Shown: in pieces, positions 46,629 to 50,275 of the stretch
Position numbering within the stretch: position 1 is the first letter of the stretch
Layout of the letters: each line of letters begins with the position of its first letter
From: Hydrogenimonas thermophila
Lineage (GTDB): Bacteria > Campylobacterota > Campylobacteria > Campylobacterales > Hydrogenimonadaceae
Direction: 5' to 3'
NCBI RefSeq assembly: GCF_900115615.1
Contig: NZ_FOXB01000013.1
Span: forward strand, 1-50,275
Length of the DNA stretch: 50,275 nucleotides
The notes under the pieces: model-generated
What the model was told of the DNA's origin: nothing
Seen by the model: only the letters and a program-made list of their open reading frames with translations
The model's database searches: none
Position numbers and translations under genes: made by a program

Positions 46629-47441
46629 ATGGGCTGGGGAGCATTTTTATTAGGACTTTTAATCGGTAGTGCAGATACTGGTCCTGAAGAGGGAGCCAAA
46701 CCAAGAAACACTGGTCCAGAAGGAACTTTTCTTGGTCCAAACGATCGCAGAACTCAGCGTGAAAAAAATCACAAAGCTCAAGAGTATGCTGATATTGCTT
46801 TAGAGAGATTACCACAATATGTAAGAATGTATAATGCACCAAACCAAGATCAGCTTGATAATGTACTAAAAGCTTTTGAGAGTGCTGCAAAATTAGAACT
46901 TAAAGGCGGTACAAATGTAATTAGAATGGATCAGGATATTGGCAAAAGCAATGCACAAGCTCTTAAAGAGTGGAATGATATTAGAGAGTATTTTGCAATT
47001 GGCTTGGCTGAGGTTGCTAGACTATTTGGAGGACGTGTATATAACGCCTTGACTGAACACTACTCTGACTACTTCCTAATGGAAGTTAGAAAGTTTGTGG
47101 CAAAGCATCCATTAATTGATGAAGGGGTATTACAAGATAGATATTGGTTGTTTGAACAACATAGAATGAGATTTGGACAAAGTTGGCTTAAAAGAGGAGA
47201 TGAAGAAACTGCTCGAAAAATTGCCAACATAAAAACAAACTATGAATTATTCAAATTTACTGCTGAAAAAGAAATTGAAAGACGACAAAAAAAATTATTA
47301 GATTTAAATATTCCAAGAGAAAAGTGGAAACCTCTTTTAGAAAAATATAAAGACATCCGATTGCAAGACAGAATTCCTACAATGGATGAATTTAAAAGAT
47401 CATGGGATATAGCCACATCTCTTGATAAAATGATTGATTAA
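46629..47441 (+). CDS. Unrecognised protein, first member of a leader-duplicated pair
   Basis: 270 residues from ATG 46629, just behind AAAGGAG; an in-frame ATG further up lies in the promoter repeat and is rejected. The N terminus has a short Gly-rich hydrophobic stretch (MGWGAFLLGLLIGSADTG), then a Gly/Pro/Arg-rich segment and a helical body. The end, IPREKWKPLLEKYKD, resembles IEEEKWVPLLKKYKN in the gene at 48324, so the two are probably distant paralogues. It is convergent with, and overlaps by 4 bases, the gene at 47438. Possible roles are an immunity protein or a conjugation entry-exclusion protein. Neither is demonstrated. Confidence 0.6.
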   Translation: MGWGAFLLGLLIGSADTGPEEGAKPRNTGPEGTFLGPNDRRTQREKNHKAQEYADIALERLPQYVRMYNAPNQDQLDNVLKAFESAAKLELKGGTNVIRMDQDIGKSNAQALKEWNDIREYFAIGLAEVARLFGGRVYNALTEHYSDYFLMEVRKFVAKHPLIDEGVLQDRYWLFEQHRMRFGQSWLKRGDEETARKIANIKTNYELFKFTAEKEIERRQKKLLDLNIPREKWKPLLEKYKDIRLQDRIPTMDEFKRSWDIATSLDKMID

Positions 47442-48193
47442 TTGCTTGTAATCATCTGATCAACAACCCTCACATTAGAGCCCTCTCTGAAGTTAAGCCT
47501 AGAAGCCCAAGTTGTCTCCGTCATTCCATCAGATGACGGAGCAAGAGGGTTTGAGCCTGTTCTTTTTGCACTAGTTGGTATTTTTACCACCTTATCATTT
47601 TTTTCTAATCTGTATGCTGCATCATTTATCCTTCTTAAATCCCTATTAATACCTTCCCCATTCATTCCCTTTATAAACATATTTTTACCTGCCTTGGCAA
47701 CAGTTGCAGTATTAATAACATTTCCTACAGTATCTGCAATATACACACCCGTTAAGAGCCCAGTTCTTCCAGTACCTGATTTTACCGCTGCATCCCAAGT
47801 TGCAGAAGTTGCAGCATCATGTCTTAAGTGTGTTTTGTTACTTACGCCACTGTCTTTCTTCATAAATATATTAAACGATCCTTGCCCTCCCCTATCTCCA
47901 GGTTTGTATGTATAATTCACTTCGAACCCATCACTATCTATGAAAGTACCAGCTAATGCTTTTGTAGCTTCAAACATTGCATGTCGTTTTTCAAATAGAC
48001 TTGCATTTAAGAAATCTCCGCCCGCAAATGTATCAAGTATCTCCCTACCTGCTTCATCTTGTCTATAATATTCCTCATCAAGATTTTCATCTCCCATCAT
48101 ATTGGCAGCCAAATATTTAGAAACAGTATTTGAGCTTGCATTAATTGCTGCTTGTCCTCCTATATCCTCAGTAGTTCCCCATGTTACTTCCAT
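47438..48193 (-). CDS. Unrecognised Gly/Asn-rich protein, probably a C-terminal fragment
   Basis: 251 residues with composition unlike its neighbours: more Gly, Asn, Thr and Asp, and a GC content near 40% or more where the surroundings are nearer one third. There is no signal peptide and no clear ribosome-binding site at the first ATG. The stop lies just upstream in frame and the 88-bp repeat copy B begins 37 bases away. This looks like the 3' end of a larger secreted, tape-measure-like or toxin-type gene, joined here by recombination at the repeat. Segments such as GDRGGQGSFNIFMKKDSGVS and IADTVGNVINTATVAKAGKN suggest a mostly extracellular or structural protein. No family recognised. Confidence 0.45.
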   Translation of the reverse strand: MEVTWGTTEDIGGQAAINASSNTVSKYLAANMMGDENLDEEYYRQDEAGREILDTFAGGDFLNASLFEKRHAMFEATKALAGTFIDSDGFEVNYTYKPGDRGGQGSFNIFMKKDSGVSNKTHLRHDAATSATWDAAVKSGTGRTGLLTGVYIADTVGNVINTATVAKAGKNMFIKGMNGEGINRDLRRINDAAYRLEKNDKVVKIPTSAKRTGSNPLAPSSDGMTETTWASRLNFREGSNVRVVDQMITSN

Positions 48194-48229
48194 TGTCTTT
48201 TGATATATTTCCCCTTCTTACCCTTGTGT

Positions 48230-48317
48230 AATTATTGGTTTTTTTGGTTGCCACTTAGACAGCGTATTAGATATAATAAGAGTATGAGTCCCGAAGATGA
48301 GGTTCGGGGGAAAGGAG
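48230..48317 (+). repeat. 88-bp promoter/leader repeat, copy B
   Basis: Second copy of 46536-46623 with no mismatch. Promoter boxes fall at 48248-48253 (TTGCCA) and 48272-48277 (TATAAT), with the same hairpin and AAAGGAG. Sequence on either side differs from copy A, so the edges of the repeat are sharp. Confidence 0.9.
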
Positions 48318-48323
48318 TTAGTT

Positions 48324-49154
48324 ATGAGTAACGGAATGTCTGTTGGAGCACAATTTGGTGCAGCTTATCTTTTTGGATGGGCGCTTAACAAACTTCAAAA
48401 CCGAGACAATGAAGGTTGTAAAGCATATTTTTTAGAAGGCACTATATACACTCCAAAACAACATTGCAAAAAAATTATTGAAGCTGCACAACTTATACTT
48501 GAAAATATAGATTTGTTTATTAAAGAGAGCAAGAGAGACAAAGAATCTCTTGAATATGGACGCTCTAACCTTTCTCTTATGGAGTGGATAGCAACTTATG
48601 AACTTAGAGATGGGCTAGATGAAAAAGACTATGAAGAGACATATTGGGAACTTCAAGGCATAATGGTTCACACATTTCATGCAATAAAAGTCTTGTTAGG
48701 AGATGAAATATATAACAATGTTGTAAGTATGTTTAAAATGAATTATAACTTTAAATTTTTACCTGAACATATTGAGAAATATCTCAATGCAACTTATACA
48801 CATATTGACTCTAAAGGCAAAGAGATAAAAACAACATATAATGGTGCTTTACAACTTATGAAAGAAGATGTAATGGCTACAGCTTATGCTAACGGATTAG
48901 ATGATAGCTTCATAGATGAGTTGGAAATGGTTAGAACTATGGAAGAGTTTAGCAACATAAAAATTAAAATTAAAGAAGCGATATGGGAGAAAAAATGCAA
49001 AGAACTAAAAATAGAAGAGGAGAAATGGGTACCTTTATTAAAAAAATATAAAAACACTCCAAAAAACAATAAAAAAAGAAGAGTGATAAGCACAGCAATC
49101 AATAGACTAATTAAAGAATATAGTCAGTCTGACAACTTAAATTTATTGGAGTAA
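48324..49154 (+). CDS. Unrecognised helical protein, second member of the leader-duplicated pair
   Basis: 276 residues from ATG 48324, behind the repeat's AAAGGAG and GTTAGTT. The N terminus (MSNGMSVGAQFGAAYLFGWA) is Gly/Ala-rich and could insert in a membrane. The rest is a long mostly helical body with many Lys and Glu, ending with EKWVPLLKKYKN and a basic tail. Shared features with the gene at 46629 are the leader, length, hydrophobic start and W-x-PLL-x-KYK motif; overall identity is low by eye. Base composition is AT-rich like the core genome. Function unknown. Confidence 0.6.
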   Translation: MSNGMSVGAQFGAAYLFGWALNKLQNRDNEGCKAYFLEGTIYTPKQHCKKIIEAAQLILENIDLFIKESKRDKESLEYGRSNLSLMEWIATYELRDGLDEKDYEETYWELQGIMVHTFHAIKVLLGDEIYNNVVSMFKMNYNFKFLPEHIEKYLNATYTHIDSKGKEIKTTYNGALQLMKEDVMATAYANGLDDSFIDELEMVRTMEEFSNIKIKIKEAIWEKKCKELKIEEEKWVPLLKKYKNTPKNNKKRRVISTAINRLIKEYSQSDNLNLLE

Positions 49155-49205
49155 TAGTTATTGTTACACCTTAACAAATACTACACCCCATATAAAAATT
49201 TTTGA

Positions 49206-49493
49206 TTAATTTGGCAATACTACCATATTAACATTAACCTCATCACTTCCTCCACTCTCTCCCTGTCCTCTCTGCGGCTTAGTGAAAAATCTATCTTTAG
49301 CAGCTTTAATTCTCTTGTTTAATCCGCCATAAGTTTCTTGTGTTTTTTCAAAAGTTTTTCCCTTAGCTAAATAATCCATCCCTTTAAATAACTTACTTCC
49401 TGGTAAAAGAGACATTGCAACATCAGATACTGTTTTTACCAATTCATAAAAACAATACAGAATCTTTAAATTAGCATAATAATAATTTATCAT
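49206..49493 (-). pseudogene. Truncated C-terminal fragment, second convergent remnant
   Basis: The first ~20 residues (MINYYYANLKILYCFYELVK) are AT-rich filler. From TVSDVAMSLLPGSKLFKGMD onward the sequence looks like a real Gly-rich, basic C terminus of a large protein, with LAKGKTFEKTQETYGGLNKR and a Gly/Ser/Asp tail. The LPGSKLFKG phrase recalls pre-toxin or tape-measure regions, but this is only an impression. It lies convergent to the gene at 48324, as 47438-48193 does to its partner, so it is probably an analogous remnant. Confidence 0.4.
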
Positions 49494-49575
49494 GTTAAAT
49501 TATTATCAGTAATAAAACATTATATTACAGAATTTAAAAATAATTAGTTTTATTTTCATTTGATTTCTTATGATA

Positions 49576-49605
49576 TTGACTAATTTAGTAACTTTTTAAT
49601 ATAAT
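49576..49605 (+). promoter_or_regulatory. sigma-70 promoter of the traT-like gene
   Basis: TTGACT (49576-49581), 18-base spacer, TATAAT (49600-49605); the traT-like gene starts 32 bases downstream at ATG 49638. Confidence 0.7.
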
Positions 49606-49637
49606 TTCTTTTCTTAAAATAAAACATGGGAGAAAAA

Positions 49638-49943
49638 ATGTATAAAAAAATTGCAGTTTCCTTAGCTTGTGCATCTATTCTATTTACAGGATGTGCTACC
49701 ACAGAAATACAAACAAAAGCAAAAATGACAAGAACTATATTCCTTGATCCTGTTGCAAAGTCTCAAAGAACTGTATTTGTCGCTATTAGAAATACTTCAG
49801 GAAATGACTTAGAACTTGAAGATAAAATTATCTCAGGCTTAAAGAAAAAAGGTTATCGAGTTGTTGATGATCCAGCTAATGCAAAATATATTTTAATGGC
49901 AAATGTACTGTTTGCTGATCAGCCAAATCCAATGAAATTTTAA
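49638..49943 (+). pseudogene. traT: TraT-like surface-exclusion/complement-resistance lipoprotein, truncated by IS
   Basis: Starts at ATG 49638 behind GGGAG. The lipobox LFTGC gives Cys19. The text after it follows TraT closely: TKAKMTRTIFLDPVAKSQRT, VFVAIRNTSG, IISGLKKKGYRVVDDPANAK and YILMANVLFAD. TraT is normally about 240 residues, but here homology ends at codon FAD, exactly at the IS tip (49920). The frame then runs eight codons into the IS and stops. TraT blocks conjugation into the cell and protects against complement when on plasmids; chromosomal relatives exist. Only the N-terminal 40% survives, so it is inactive. Confidence 0.85.
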
Positions 49944-49964
49944 ATAATTCTTAAATGTATAATT

Positions 49965-49982
49965 TTGGAAAGGTTTTTGCTT
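49965..49982 (+). promoter_or_regulatory. sigma-54-like promoter of the transposase
   Basis: TTGGAAAGGTTTTTGCTT differs from the flgB sigma-54 element by one base and keeps GG and GC 10 bases apart. The expected transcription start is near 49992, after the 5' arm of the downstream hairpin. The mirror copy is at 33-50 on the minus strand. Not tested; a sigma-70 TATAAT also lies at 49958-49963. Confidence 0.5.
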
Positions 49983-49983
49983 T

Positions 49984-50010
49984 AGTTGACTCAAAAACGA
50001 GGAGTCAACT
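49984..50010 (+). promoter_or_regulatory. Hairpin sequestering the transposase ribosome-binding site
   Basis: AGTTGACTC (49984-49992) and GAGTCAACT (50002-50010) pair perfectly around a 9-base loop ending in the GAG that begins GAGGAG. The stem ends one base before the ATG and covers much of the site. Read-through RNA would fold it. RNA begun near 49992 would lack the 5' arm. Confidence 0.65.
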
Positions 50011-50275
50011 ATGAAACGATACACAAAGGCAAAAACATTGCTTGAATCACTAATGACAATACCAGACTATAGAGTAGATATAGGAAAAGTAGAGTATCCC
50101 CTAGCAGAAGTACTATTTATGGTGATATTTGCACTATTAAAAGGGAATACTACATTTAAAGAGATTTTTGGCTGGATGATATACAATAAAGATAATCCGG
50201 TGTTAAAAGAGATTTTCGAAAAAGATGAAGTTAAAATGCCTTCAAAATCTACACTGCACAATATATTAACAAATA
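50011..50275 (+). CDS. ISAs1-family transposase, N-terminal part
   Basis: 88 codons visible before the window ends. It begins MKRYTKAKTLLESLMTIPDY and continues PLAEVLFMVIFALLKGNTTF and KMPSKSTLHNIL. The D-x-R/L-AEVL-x-I-F-A-L-L-x-G segment is the N-terminal domain found before the DDE core in ISAs1 transposases; the catalytic residues lie beyond the edge. GAGGAG precedes the ATG. Confidence 0.82.
   Translation, partial: MKRYTKAKTLLESLMTIPDYRVDIGKVEYPLAEVLFMVIFALLKGNTTFKEIFGWMIYNKDNPVLKEIFEKDEVKMPSKSTLHNILTN

Larger units (their letters stand above)
49920..50275 (+). mobile_element. ISAs1-like insertion sequence, 5' part (continues past window)
   Basis: The element tip CAGCCAAATCC begins at 49920 inside traT. 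The first 95 bases equal the reverse complement of 1-95. Inside are TATAAT (49958-49963), a sigma-54-like promoter, a hairpin over the ribosome-binding site, and the transposase start. The far end and target duplication are outside the window. Confidence 0.85.

Noticed and set aside
46629-49943. A complete F-like conjugation (tra) region
   Set aside because: Only a truncated traT is recognisable; no relaxase, coupling protein or pilus assembly gene is present.

Overview
The window is AT-rich and its gene content fits a member of the Campylobacterota (epsilonproteobacteria), probably of the environmental, sulfur- or hydrogen-oxidising kind. Supporting points are the gene groupings alaS-maf-pbp1A, flgB-flgC-fliE-ftsI and ftsW/murG, a dimeric all-alpha dUTPase, a single-frame prfB, an MqnP-like prenyltransferase, a ferredoxin-thioredoxin-reductase/rhodanese fusion, and a sigma-54 promoter of Campylobacter type before flgB. 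No rRNA, CRISPR array or complete prophage is visible. The species cannot be named from sequence reading alone.

Layout. 1-95: inner end of an ISAs1-like insertion sequence, then an outer-membrane protein gene that lost its start codon to the insertion. 0.8-6.7 kb: type II secretion/pseudopilin genes gspG-gspH-gspF, miaA with no ordinary start codon, mqnP, two small genes and a uracil-DNA-glycosylase-like gene. 6.8-10.3 kb: tRNA-Arg followed by a small accessory island with a DUF1887 (CARF-nuclease type) protein, gene remnants, a possible toxin/antitoxin pair and a dynamin-like GTPase. 10.4-19.2 kb: housekeeping genes on the minus strand (pbp1A, an ABC ATPase, bioF, maf, alaS) with an inserted AAA/DUF4143 gene and a strongly structured non-coding element before bioF. 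19.4-35.6 kb: an FTR-rhodanese gene, then the most interesting block. It has a Slam-like type XI secretion outer-membrane protein, a FecR-domain protein ending in a TbpB-type barrel (a type XI cargo domain) and a 1777-residue secreted protein with about 14 propeller-type repeats. This operon is divergent from a CHASE2 adenylate cyclase. The cyclase runs into an overlapping two-gene unit: a cyclic-nucleotide phosphodiesterase/GAF/HD-GYP fusion and a GGDEF-EAL protein. 35.7-46.3 kb: murG, dut, an AlbA_2 regulator, ftsW, a Bax-like glucosaminidase, flgBC-fliE-ftsI, panC and prfB. 46.4-50.3 kb: two units, each starting with an identical 88-bp promoter/leader and carrying a forward gene that meets a convergent, probably truncated gene; then traT cut short by a second copy of the same IS.

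Working picture. The 20-36 kb block reads as one surface-display and signalling locus: T11SS-like export of a FecR/TbpB-barrel protein and a large propeller protein, set beside enzymes that make and break cAMP and c-di-GMP. The two IS ends face inward in opposite orientation and share a perfect 95-bp terminal sequence. Each carries a sigma-54-type promoter and a hairpin that covers the transposase ribosome-binding site. The window may therefore be an assembly contig bounded by a repeat.
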